From contig CM057146.1 of assembly GCA_029964075.1 (NCBI GenBank), positions 14,093,501 to 14,157,500 on the forward strand: DNA of 64,000 nt. Direction: 5' to 3'. The notes beneath the pieces were generated by a model that saw only the letters and a program-made list of their open reading frames with translations, was not told the DNA's origin and made no database searches. The translations under genes and the position numbers were made by a program. Each line of letters opens with the position of its first letter. Within the stretch, counting starts at the first letter, position 1. Positions 10,481-21,920 of the stretch are shown one piece after another. The stretch comes from Patiria pectinifera (lineage: Eukaryota > Echinodermata > Asteroidea > Valvatida > Asterinidae).

Positions 10481-12649
10481 ATTTATATTTATCATTTATA
10501 AGTAACAGGTCTATGACATCCCAACTGGAGCCGACCACACATTCTTAGACGGTTCAATAACTTTGACAAAAAATGTTTTGGCGTGGCAGCCCCAAGAAAA
10601 TATAATTTTGTATCTCAACTGCTAGACGTGTGTTCAGCAGAACAACAAAAATCCCTGCCACGTAAACTAAATTCGTGTTTGTCATTTTAAACAGAAATTA
10701 CGTTGAAAAAAAAAATCACCTTGTGACACGTGACCAGCGGTTTCATTGGATGATTCATTAAAACCAACAATTGTGTTGTCAGTTAGTCAGGAGCACAATA
10801 ACGTTTTCCAATAACGACTTTATACCAAGGGGTAAATAAGCATTATTACTTAAAGTAGGTGTACAGGGTTTATCATCCCCACCCCAAACTAAGAATGAGT
10901 TAGTTCTTGAAAGTTATGAACTTAGGCATTGTCAGTAAGGTTGAATCACCGCAATTGCGTCCATGACTAAGAATCATTTATTTCAAAGCAAAGACTAAAA
11001 TTCTTTATTCACGTTGTTCCGATTCATTGGTAAAATGAGTTGTCAAGTGTCGTCGTGTTGACGTCATCATGTGTTAGGCGACACCATCCTAAAGGTCAAT
11101 TTCACTAAGTCGTATATCTACAGAACCACAAGCCGCATTGGCTTACAAGTTTGTTGGTGAATAGTCGGGCACGAGTTCAAAATGAACAGTGGAGAGACGT
11201 CATGATGACGTCTTCAAGTGATTTTAAACGGATTTCCATGCAATCTTTTTATAATTTTTGTGAGTTTAAAAAAATAAAGAAAAATTGTTTGGAGGCCCGA
11301 ATCAGACAAAGGAAGCATATTTTGTGACCGAAAAGAGGATCTGACTAAAAATAAGCAAAAAAGAATCGCAATTGCCAACCCGGGATTCGCACTCCGGACC
11401 GTTCGTATGCCAAGCGAAAACCTTAACCACAAGCCAACGCAGCTTGCAAGACCGCGCGCAGTGAAAATGGCGTACGTAATGATACACGTACACCTGCATG
11501 TTAACATAAACATGTACATCTTATCATTAGTCAAGCCGCCCAAACATTCTTTACTCCAGATGTCTGCGCGATAAACATTAACTGTCATAGATCCCTGTGA
11601 CAATTACAAGTATGTCCACTTAAAAACCCCCAACATAATTAGGACAAATACTCCCGACTCTCCAAGTACGGACGTATTTCATGCACACATCAAAGTAAAG
11701 TTATTTTAAAAACCTTTCATAATCTGTTCAGTTCTTAGACGTTTATTGGTCACTTTCGGGAAAAAATGATCCATCCAGAAATGATCACCTCTAAAAGTGG
11801 TCCAAAATCCCATCGCCATTCTTCGCCCCTAGTAGCCCAGTTAAAGGGTCATATTCTTTCCAATTTTCACAACGGTAGGCCTACGACATCACACAAGGCA
11901 CGGCAGCCAACCTTATGTTTCTTAAACCCTCCAATTTGGCCTTCGAAATGCTCAAATAACAGAAAATTTAATTTTTGTGAGTAAAAATAAAACCAGCAAA
12001 TCATCCGGAGCCACGAACCACACGAAGACAAACGATTTTTGTGACAGGAACAAAGATCCGACAGAAAATTAATAGATAAAAGGAACGCATAATCGTAACT
12101 GCAAACCCGACATTCGAACTTGGGACCTTTCGCATCACCTTCCTGTTCAATGCACCTTGAATTGAAGTATATAGACTCCAAGAACGATATTTTAAGGCAT
12201 GTTGATATATTTTGGCGTGTGATTTATATTTTGAGTTATTACACAGAACATTTATGTGCAGGTGTAAAATCTTGCCGGTTGCGTCTCGGATGAAAAAAAT
12301 TGAAATAAAATGAATCAATATAAATTTGAGTGGCCATATCATCTCAGCCCCTCCTAAGGGATCGCTGCCCACGTAGATAAAACAAATTGAGAGGAAATTT
12401 GGAAGTAAATTGATAGAGGCGGCTTTTTCATCAATCAAAATTTTCAAACAACTGATAATAAATGCAGGTGTATTAGGTAACAACGATTTTGCAGATCACG
12501 CCATAGATAATGTTACACATGCAGCGCACACTGTACAAGAGTGATAATTGAGAACGCACGAAGCGTTCAGCAGCGACGCCGTTACGTAGTAAGGTTCATG
12601 TTTTTGACCCAGCTTGTCTTTGAATTCAGCTCATTCGGATTTGAGATCG

Positions 12650-12970
12650 TTTGTACATGAGCACGTCTGGACCTTAGCTAGTATAAACTTCAGGTCATTT
12701 GGACTTCAATTTGGACTTGAGCTCGTTTGTACCTGATCGAGCACGCCTAGACTTTAGCTTGTAACTCGAGGTCATTCGGACTTCAACTCGGACTTGAGCT
12801 CGTTTGTACTTGAGCTCGCCTAGACTTTAGCTAGTAAACTCGAGGTCATTCGGACTTCAACTCGGACTTGAGCTCGTTTGTACCTGAGGACGCCTTGACC
12901 TTAGCTCGGTAAACTCTAAGTCATTCGGACTCATCCGGACCTAAGGTCTTTTGGAGTTCGTTGGTCGGGA
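12650..12970. repeat. Minisatellite, about 4 copies (unit 2)
   Basis: Same monomer as at 6040-6600, including TCATTCGGACTTCAACTCGG and GGACTTGAGCTCGTTTGTAC. The first copy has CATTTGG in place of CATTCGG. Confidence 0.88.
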
Positions 12971-14044
12971 CAACTGAGATTTTGAGGAAGGCTTGTTCAT
13001 ATCATCCCCATTTTGAAAGGTAGGCCTTCGTTTTAACATTTCATATTTAGTCATAGCTAAGTGCAGGTTATCACGTTGACAATAACGAATATTAAACTTT
13101 TATCCAGCATTACAACGAAAAACTGCAACCCTCATAAAAACTGGATTTTATTTAGATTTTTGTCTTGCCCCCAAACAAATCCTCCCTGTCCGTATACTGG
13201 CATTATCGAGTCCGATGGGGAACGGGGCCATTCTACCCTGCAAGAACTGAATTATTTTCGGGCACCAAATAATTTGACCTCTGTAACGTGATTGTTAGAA
13301 AACTAAACGTGGTCAGCGGTCTCAATCGATGTTTCATTCGATGTCACATCGGTTGGATAGGCCCACCCCGAAAGTTTGACCCTTGGTATATATTCACACC
13401 TAAAAGACGAACCGACCAACACTCAGAACAAAGCTAAGGCGAAGCATTTCTTGGTGTGATACAATATTTGTTCATATTTCAACTCAAATTTTTGTCTTTG
13501 TTTCGTCAATCAAATTCCTCAACCCTCATTCACAATTGATATAATATACATAATACTCCAACGACTGCGTACCGGTGTTTCTTGATCTAGCGATCTTGGG
13601 GTAGCTTCCTGGTCCCGTGACTAGTAGTGCTTGTGACGGTCCGTAGGTCCGCAAATGCGGGGCAATTTCTTAAAATTTAACAAATGTTTTTTTAATTTGA
13701 AAAGTCAATCTCTATTTGATGTGCCACTAAAGGGCGCCCTTTCCGGTGATATCGCCATCATTTTTTTCTTAGTGTTTGGCATTTCCCACTAAACACTGAA
13801 TTTCACAAATGACTTGTCTGTACTAAAATGCTTCAATTTTCGAGTTAATTTCAATTTTCGTTGCACTTCCAATAACACCGGAAGTGAAGGGCAAGCGGTT
13901 TTGTGCCCGGGAAGAAAATGTTGCTGAAGGCACCGTCTACCACCTCGCGACAAACGATAACGACACTCAGATTCAGTTTGTGAGAGAGAGTTAAAAGTAT
14001 TTTGTCTAAGTATGCCCTTAAATCGCTTGTAATTTGATATCTGA

Positions 14045-14063
14045 TGACGTCATGATGACGTCA
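14045..14063. promoter_or_regulatory. Full CRE doublet, site b (representative)
   Basis: TGACGTCATGATGACGTCA, two consensus TGACGTCA elements 3 bp apart. Identical doublets: 22987-23005, 38098-38116, 56545-56563 and 62450-62468. Unit 1 has one intact copy (7674-7681) and a changed second one; unit 6 keeps only the second (45173-45180). The site is absent from type II units because the block is absent. Confidence 0.5.
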
Positions 14064-14274
14064 CTAAATCCATTACATCTTCGAACCCATGTCCAAGTTC
14101 TACCAGGTTTTATTATGGCCACGTCAACCGTTCGGATGAAATCTTGGTTGTTTTGACTGAGGCTCATTTCTGTATTTTTAATTCAACTTACTTTGACTTT
14201 TCGGTCAGACCAAAAACTGTTTAGCAGGAGAAAACCCGTCGAATATAGACTTTTTACTAATAAATTCATACTAA

Positions 14275-15060
14275 TGCACGCATGCGCATCAATGGGCATG
14301 GCGACAAAAAGTGAAAGTAGCCCACTGTAATGTACAGGGGTCAAATTTTTGTTTTCTGCTCTCAATTTCGCCAGGATTTGTCATTTTTTTATTTAGAAAA
14401 GGTCCTAAAATCGTAATAGGCATAACTTTTTGGTCTCAGTTCTGGTCTCATTGGGGTTTTTTTTTTGGGGGGGGGGGCACGAAAAATAATCTTTAAAAAT
14501 TGCTTTTGTCCCGAGCGCACAAGGGCGACTATCAGCAGGGTTCCTTTCCGCACCGGTGCGAAAAATAAACATGCTTGGAAGATTCCCGGTTCAACTACAA
14601 AACACTCGCGATCATCTTTTCAAATGTCGGGTTTTGAAATACCATCGAGATTCAAAGGTAGTAATTGACGAGAATGTTGCAACTTTTTGCTGCTGACCGA
14701 TAAAGTGCAGCGTGATTTTCTCGTGGCAGGCGCCCGGGCCTGAACACCCAATGCCCGGTCAACGTGACCGTCAGTGCACGGTGAAATCATTTTGTGCCGG
14801 CGTATCCCGTAATTCAGCCAATGACCAAATGACGCCTGGCGTAACTCTGCACCGAAATTCGGCCCGAAATTTGGTGGGTGGTATCCTAAAGCCAACGGTT
14901 ATTTCTGGCACTCGTGCAGACAGGAGCCCAGCTGTTTTCCTCGTCCTCGTGCGCACGTGACGAAAGCAATTTTTAAAGTTTTTATTTTGTGCCCCCCAAA
15001 ACCACTAAAGCCAGAAAATAATGCCTATAACGATTTTAAGAATTTTTAATGCAACAAGTA
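14275..15060. repeat. Foldback 2 of unit 2
   Basis: Left arm 14275-14600 (GCACGCATGCGCATCAATG at its outer end), spacer 14600-14690, right arm 14700-15060. The right arm keeps the longer version with GACGCCTGGCGTAACTCTGC that is missing in units 1b, 3, 5 and 8. Confidence 0.75.
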
Positions 15061-15544
15061 CAAATTTCCTTGAAATTTGCGTTCATAAACAAAACGACTA
15101 TTCGGATTTTAAATTCCAGCAAAGTATAATCAAATTGCTTTCTATCTTTACATTCAAAATGTACAAATTTCCACTGTAACTTTTCGTAAATAAAACAAAA
15201 TAATGCAATAAACGTACAATAGCTCAAACATTAATATTCACAAAAGTAGCAGTCTGGCTAAGCCCTCTCCTTTGCCTTCTCTATATCGGTAACTTCACAC
15301 CAATTATTTCTGATAATCATCGAGGCTGGTCTCTGCCCTCTCCTCGGAATCTAATCTCAGAATCTGCTCCATTCCAAACTCTTCTTGCTTATTAACCCCG
15401 AGAGAAATATTAAAGCGATGCCACATGGTCCAAGAATTCGGTATGCATTCAAAAACAAACGAAGTATTCGACAATCAAAATGATGCAAAGTATAAACACG
15501 CTACTCAATAAACCTTTCCACTGTGAAATATTAATTTATGCCCT

Positions 15545-16516
15545 CAAAATGGTTTTGAGGCAAGAAGCGAAATCGGTCCATTACAAATGTACAGCGGTAC
15601 AAACAAACAGAAAAGGCCCTGAAATCGTCATGGGCATTACTTTCTGGCCAAAGTGGGCTTTTTTGGGGTCAAACAAAAATCACAACTTAAAAAAATGCTT
15701 TGTTTCCGAGCGACTATGAGGGCGAAGGGAATCAGCAGGGCTCCTTTCAGCACGAGTGAAAATTAGTAACTGTGCACTTCGCGGTACCATCCACCAAAAT
15801 GACGGGACGAATCGCGCTGCTGAATCGCGCCGGGCTGAACCACCGGCTGAATCACGGGCTGCGCCGGCACAAACGATGTCGATGTCACCGTTAACGAACC
15901 GTCACGTTGACCGGGCACTGGGCGTACAGGCCCGGCGGGCGCCACGCCAAAAACCACGCTGCGCTATATCGGTCATTATTATAAAAAAATAAAGCAATAA
16001 AGAAAATCAAGTCGATACAATTAAAAAAGAATTTCAAAAATATTTTCCAAAGTTAATTGTCAAATTGTATCTTTGGATAGTGATTGACGACACTGTTGCA
16101 ACTTTTTTCCGCTCGCCAATATATATAGCGCAGCGTGTTTTTTTCGTGTGGCTCACGCCGGGCCATTACGCCCAGTGCCCGGTCAATGTGACTGTCCATG
16201 CACGGTGACATCGTTTGTGGCGGCGCAGCCCGTAATTCATCACCGCGTTCAGTCCGAAATTTGGAGATGGAACACCGAAGTGCACAGTTACTCATTGTCA
16301 CTCGTGCGGAAAGGAGCCCTGCTGATTGCCTTCGCCCTCGTGTGCTCGGGACGAAGGCAATTATTTAAGTCTTCATTTTGTGCATCAAGAGAAAAACGAG
16401 AAATCCTTGGAGACATTGAGATAAAAAAAATTCCCGAATGATTGTACCCCTGTACATTTTCGATGGATCATTTTCGCTTCTTGCCTCAAGACCATTATTT
16501 TATGCGCATGCGCATC
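15545..16516. repeat. Foldback 1 of unit 3
   Basis: Arms about 15545-15985 and 16085-16516. The right arm has a deletion near 16222-16240 that removes the CGCGGTTCAGCCCGGCGC stretch. TGCGCATGCGCA is intact at 16503-16514. Confidence 0.72.
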
Positions 16517-16945
16517 ATTTATATTCATCATTTATAAGTAACAGGTCTATGACATCCCAACTGGAGCCGACCACACATTCTTAGACGGCTCAATAACTTT
16601 GAAAAACTGTTCGGGCGTGGCAGCCCCCCCCCCCCCCCAAAAAAAAATTGTATCTCAGCTACATGCGTGTTCAGCAGAAACCACAAAAATCCCTGCCACT
16701 AAAACTAAATCGTGTTTGTCATTTTAAACAGAAATTACGTTCAAAAAAAATATATCACCTTTTGACACGTGACCAGCGGTTTCATTGGATGATTCATTAA
16801 AACCAACAATTGTGTTGTCAGTCAGTCAGGAGCACAATAACGTTTTCCAATAACGACTTAATACCAAGGGGTAAATAAGCATTATTACTCAAAGTAGATG
16901 TACAGGGTTTATCATCCGCACCCCAAACTAGAATGAGTTAGTATA

Positions 16946-18581
16946 CATACTTTTGCATACTTTTCCTCTGTGTTTAACCCTGATGGTCTGGTTCCCAATG
17001 ACCCATCTCCTTCTTCACTACCATTACCTGGTCTTTCAGAACTGTATGTGCCTGTAGGTAAGATTAATTCTATTATACGTAATCTACCCACCAACAAATC
17101 TCCTGGCCCTGATGGCATTATTCCTGGTATATTAAAGAATAAAGAAGATTTCTTGCCAAGTATCCATCCCTCTGTGCTTGCTGTTCAACACCTCTCTAAG
17201 CTCAGGAAAATTACCCGATGCTTGGCGATGTGCAAACATTACCCCCGTTTTCAAAAAGGGTGATAAATCCATTCTGTCGAACTACAGACCTGTTGCACTG
17301 ACATCCGTTCTGTGTAAAATTCTAGAGAGTGTTGTTGCGGCTGCCATAACAGATCACGTGGGTATGTTTGGGTTGTTGAACAGCAATCAACACGGCTTTA
17401 CAAAACGCCGAAGCTGTGTTACCCAACTCCTCAATGTTATTCATCAATGGGCACTGACTCTTGATGTTCCACGCCCTCCCCGAATTGACGCCGTCTTCCT
17501 AGACATGTCAAAGGCATTTGACAGGATGCCACACCATATCCTGCTTAGTAAACTTTCATCGGTTTACAACATCCAGGGTGTGGTCTGGCGTTGGGTCAGA
17601 TCATTTTTGACTGGCAGGAAGCAACGTGTTCTTTTCCAGGGTAGTGTTTCCTCATGGGTCAGTGTTTCATCTGGTGTTCCCCAAGGTAGCGTTCTTGGAC
17701 CCACCTTATTCAACCTGTTTGTCAATAGCATTCCCGACTGTGTCTCCTCTAGCTGTGTTCTGTTCGCTGACGATGCTTTGCTCTTCCGAGTCATCCGGTC
17801 GGTTGAGGATGAGTTCCAGCTGCAGAACGACTTAAATAATATGCAAGACTGGTGTTTAAATCATGACATGCTCTTCAATACAACCAAAACTAAGGTTATG
17901 CACGTCACCAGAAGCAAAAATATCCATCCTCCAGTTTACACACTTGGTGATGCTGCCCTGTCTACAGTTACCTCTATTCAATATTTAGGTGTCACTATTA
18001 GCTCCAATCTTCAATGGAATTCCCATATTGACTCACTTGTCTCACGTGCAAATCGCCTCCTGGGTTTCATCCGTACTATTGCTGGCGGAGCATCAACTCA
18101 AGCCATATTCTGCCTTTACAAATCTCTGATCCTGCCTATCCTGGAATATGGCATTCCAGCTTGGGGTACTCACACTATCTCTCAACAGCAAAAGATTGAG
18201 CGCGTACAACGCACTGCCACCCGCATTGCTTTGAAACAAAGACGCGGTGAAATGCCATATGAGGATAGGTTGGGTCAGTTAAACTGGTCTTCTCTTTCAT
18301 CTAGAAGAGATTACTTACTATGCTCTTTTGCTTTTAAATGTTTATCTGGTGTTTGCAGGTGCGAGTCGATCAACGACAATGTTCTCATAAATGCACGCCA
18401 TCCAGAATCCCTTACCTTCCGTCATCTGCCTTCTCGTACACAAGCTTTATATCATTCTCCTACTCGTTATCTTCCAAGACTTTGGAACCAATTTCCACCC
18501 CATATTAGGGATTCTGCAGTACTGGACACTCTACCTGTTTTCCTGAGGAATCTTCGGCAATTACTTTTCTCAGACAACTGA
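16946..18581 (+). pseudogene. Reverse transcriptase domain of the LINE, one frameshift
   Basis: Non-LTR reverse transcriptase, which would prime cDNA synthesis on nicked target DNA. The first frame (from 16946) gives AYFSSVFNPDG and the RT motif NKSPGPDGI. A one-base shift near 17175-17180 moves the rest into the frame read from 17178, open for 467 codons. Motifs there: PVFKKGDKS and NYRPVALTSVL (residues 24-45), DMSKAFDRMPH, SGVPQGSVLGP, the catalytic FADDALLF, and YLGVTISSNLQW. The C-terminal connection region ends with LWNQFPPHIRDSAV before a TGA stop. The endonuclease domain and ORF1 are missing by truncation. Apart from the single shift the frame is intact, so the copy is fairly young. 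Confidence 0.9.
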
Positions 18582-18716
18582 TTTCATTATCCTCATTAGT
18601 GTTTTCATATACTTGTTGCATTTAATTGGTGGGGACTTTCACATGACTTTCACATGACTTTCACATGATTTGGGCTTCGTTGCATTAGTCTTCTTGCTTG
18701 CGTGTAATTTGTAACA

Positions 18717-19531
18717 TATGGTGTTCTATATCTGCCATCTCGCGTGGCGGATCTCGCGTGGCGGATCTCGCGTCGCGCCTCGCGGATCTCGCGTCGCGCC
18801 TCGCGGATCTCGCGTGGCGCCTCGCGGATCTCGCGTCGCGCCTCGCGGATCTCGCCTCGCGGATCTCGCCTCGCGGATCTCGCCTCGCGGATCTCGCCTC
18901 GCGGATCTCGCCTCGCGGATCTCGCCTCGCGGATCTCGCCTCGCGGATCTCGCCTCGCGGATCTCGCCTCGCGGATCTCGCCTCGCGGATCTCGCCTCGC
19001 GTTTTTTTTTCTTCTGGGTGTTGCGCATGCGCATATATATAAGAGAAATGATGGCTATATCCCATTCAGAGACGCCTCTCCTATAGATTGGCTTGTGAAT
19101 AAAAATGTGCGTAAGAAATGCGCATGCGCAAATATATAAGAGAAATGATGGCTATAACCCATTCAGAGACGCCTCTCCTATAGATTGGCTTGTGAATAAA
19201 AATGTGCGTAAGAAATGCGCATGCGCAACACCCAGAAGAAAAAAAACGCGAGGCGAGATCCGCGAGGCGAGATCGGGGAGGCGAGATCCGCGAGGCGAGA
19301 TCCGCGAGGCGAGATCCGCGAGGCGAGATCCGCGAGGCGAGATCCGCGAGGCGAGATCCGCGAGGCGAGATCCGCGAGGCGAGATCCGCGAGGCGAGATC
19401 CGCGAGGCGCCACGCGAGATCCGCGAGGCGCCACGCGAGATCCGCGAGGCGCGACGCGAGATCCGCGAGGCGCGACGCGAGATCCGCCACGCGAGATCCG
19501 CCACGCGAGATGGCAGATATAGAACACCATA
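18717..19531. mobile_element. Foldback transposon with 14 bp repeat arms, nested in the LINE 3' UTR
   Basis: The termini TATGGTGTTCTATATCTGCC and its exact reverse complement are flanked by a 6 bp target duplication GTAACA (18711-18716 and 19532-19537). Each arm (about 300 bp) starts with this unique end, then CTCGCGTGGCGGAT-type repeats, then about 11-12 tandem copies of a 14 bp unit (CTCGCCTCGCGGAT), then TTTTTTTCTTCTGGGTGTTG and TGCGCATGCGCA. The arms are inverted and almost identical. The centre holds a 97 bp direct duplication. No transposase is encoded. The plan (tandem-repeat outer domain plus inner domain) resembles sea urchin TU foldback elements, though this is an analogy in layout only. 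Confidence 0.88.
19034..19227 (+). repeat. 97 bp direct tandem duplication at the foldback centre
   Basis: Two head-to-tail copies (about 19034-19130 and 19131-19227) of a sequence starting AAGAGAAATGATGGCTATA and ending AATGCGCATGCGCAA, differing at about two positions. It breaks the symmetry of the inverted element. It matches the outer ends of the large palindrome at 31477-34159. Confidence 0.85.
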
Positions 19532-19877
19532 GTAACAGGGGTCAGTTTTCTTGTTGCTGTTTAATATTTTCATTATTTTCTTGTACCTTGTTTTGTTCTT
19601 GTCTGCGTTTGTCTGCTTATTATGTGCGGGGTTACATACCTGTGGGTAATAGTAATTGAATTTACTTTTGTGACCCCTGACCCACACATCGTCTTTTATA
19701 TATCGTCTTCGGATGTTTTCATTCATATTATGTGTTGTTTTTGTGGCCCCTACACTTATACAGTGTCGTCTTTTGTGTTTATTTTGTTTTATTTTGTATT
19801 TCGTAGCTTTCATACATTTTTGTTTAGTTTTTGTTTTTCATACCGTGTTTGTTCATTGTGCATTGTTTTGGTCGAAT

Positions 19878-19901
19878 AAATAATAATAATAATAATAATA
19901 A
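19878..19901 (+). repeat. (TAA)n 3' tail of the LINE
   Basis: About eight TAA units following GTCGAATAAA, directly abutting the target duplication. It marks the LINE 3' end. Confidence 0.9.
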
Positions 19902-21639
19902 TAGTACTTGAAAGTTATGAACTTAGGCATTGTCAGTAAGGTTGGATCACGGCAATTGCGTCCACGCCGTCATATATGAATAAGAATAATTTATTTCAAA
20001 ACAAAGACTAAAATTCTTGATTCACGTTGTTCCGATTCATTGGTAAAATGAGTTGTCAAGTGTCGTCGTGTTGACGTCATCATATGTTAAGCGACACCAC
20101 CCTAAAGATCAATTTCTCAAAGTCGTATATCTACAGAACCACAAGCCGCATTGGCTTACAACTTTGTTGTTGAATAGTCGGGCACGAGTTCAAACTGAAC
20201 AGTGGAGAGATGTCATGATGACGTCTTCAAGAGATTTTAAACGGATTACCAATCTTTTTAAAATTGTTATGAGTATAAACAAATAAAGAAAAATACTTTG
20301 GAGGCCCGAATCAGACAAAGGAAACATATTTTGTGACCGAAAAGAAGATCCAACTGAAAAAAGCAAAAAAGAACCGTACTTTGTCAACCCGGGATTCGAA
20401 CTCCGGACCATTCGTGTGCCAAGCGAGAGTCTTAACCACAAGCCAACGCAGCTTGCACAACCGCGCACACTGTAAAATAACGTACGTAATGATACACATA
20501 CACTTGCATGTTAACATAAACATGTACATTTTATCATTAGTCAAGCCGCCCAAACATTTTCTACCTCAGATACCTGGGCGATATACATTAACTGTCATAG
20601 ATCCCTGTGATAATTACAAGTATGTCCGCTTAAAACCCTCCCCCCCAATAATTAGGACAAATACTCCCGACTCTCCAAGTACGGACGTATTTCATGCACA
20701 CATCAAAGTAAAGTTATTTTAAAAACCTTTCATAATCTGTTCAGTTCTTAGACGTTTATTGGTCACTTTCGGGAAAAATTATCCATCCAGAAATGATCAC
20801 CTCTAAAAGTGGTCCAAAATCCCATCGCCATTCGTTGCGCCAAGTAGCCCAGTTAAAGGGTCATATTCTTTCCAAATTTCACAACGGTAGGCCTACGACA
20901 TCACACAACGCACGGCAGCCAACCTTCTGTTTCTTAAACCCTCCAATTGTTGGCCTTCGAAATGCTCAAATAACAGAAAATTTAATTGTTGTGAGTAAAA
21001 ATAAAACCAGCAAATCATCCGGAGCCACGAACCACACGAAGACAAACAATTTTTGTGACAGGAACGAAGATCCGACAGAGAAATTAATAGATAAAAGGAA
21101 CACATAATCGTAACTGCAAACCCGACATTCGAACTTGGGACCTTTCGCATCACCTTCCTGTTCAATGCACCTTGAACTGAAGTATATAGACTCCAAGAAC
21201 GATATTGTAAGGCATGTTGATATATTTTGGCGTGTGGTTTATATTTTGAGTTATTACACAGAACATTTAAGTGCAGGTGTAAAATCTTGCCGGTTGCGTC
21301 TCGGATGAAAAAAATTGAAATAAAATGAATCAATAGAAATTTGAGTGGCCATGTCATCTCAGCCCCTCCTAAGGGATCGCTGCCCACGTAGATAAAACAA
21401 ATTGAGCGGAAATTTGGAAGTAAATTGATTGAGGCGGCTTTTTCATCAATCACAATTTTCAAACAAATGATAATAAATGCAGGTGTATTAGGTAACAACG
21501 ATTTTGCAGATCACGCCATAGATAATGTTACACATGCAGCGCACACTGTACAAGAGTGATAATTGAGAACGCACGAAGCGTTCAGCAGCGACGCCGTTAC
21601 GTAGTAAGGTTCATGTTTTTGACCAAGCTTGTCTTTGAA

Positions 21640-21920
21640 TTCAGCTCATTCGGATTTGACCTCGATTGTACCTGATCGAGCACGCCTAGACTTTAGCTAG
21701 TAAACTCGAGGTCATTCGGACTTCAACTCGGACTTGAGCTCGTTTGTACCTGATTGAGCACGCCTAGACTTTAGCTAGTAAACTCGAGGTCATTCGGACT
21801 TCAACTCGGACTTGAGCTCGTCTGTACCTGAGCTCGCCTTGACTTTAGCTCGTTAAACTCGAGGTCATTCGGACTCATCCGGACCTGAGGTCATTTGGAG
21901 TTTGTTTGTCGGGACATCTG
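21640..21920. repeat. Minisatellite, about 3-4 copies (unit 3)
   Basis: The shortest allele of the 73-78 bp repeat in the window; the first copies seen in other units are missing (the block enters at GGATTTGACCTCGATTGTACC). Confidence 0.87.

Larger units (their letters stand above)
8949..15003. repeat. Array unit 2 (simplest complete type I unit)
   Basis: This 6.06 kb unit has no large insertion and serves as the reference. AT-rich block 8949-9490; foldback 1 9490-10480; block 10480-11040; CRE a 11196-11212; tRNA-like A 11365-11453; block to 12090; tRNA-like B 12095-12157; minisatellite 12650-12970; TATA box 13387; CRE b 14045-14063; foldback 2 14275-15003. Nothing else is recognisable in the intervening AT-rich sequence. 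Confidence 0.88.
16944..19901 (+). mobile_element. 5'-truncated non-LTR retrotransposon (LINE) with (TAA)n tail, interrupted by a foldback element
   Basis: The left junction is GAGTTAGTA/TACATAC and the right junction ends in a (TAA)n tract followed by TAGTACTTG. Uninterrupted units read GAGTTAGTACTTGAAAG, giving a short target duplication TAGTA (16939-16943 and 19902-19906). The element begins in the middle of the reverse transcriptase domain, so it is 5'-truncated. After the coding region there is a T-rich 3' UTR (18582-18710 and 19538-19880) with a CACATGACTTT triplication near 18641-18668. The 815 bp between the two UTR halves is a later insertion. Clade is probably CR1/Jockey-like; the TAA tail also recalls I-type elements. 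Confidence 0.9.

Noticed and set aside
14040..14065. Hammerhead candidate at CTGATGACGTCATGATGACG
   Set aside because: CTGATGA and a stem are present, but the required GAAA and the matching stem I strands are absent; it is a CRE doublet.
18685..19530. Long Arg/Ala/Ser-rich open frames in several frames on both strands
   Set aside because: They are translations of the 14 bp foldback repeat, which lacks stops in most frames; the residues repeat with period 14 and have no protein character.
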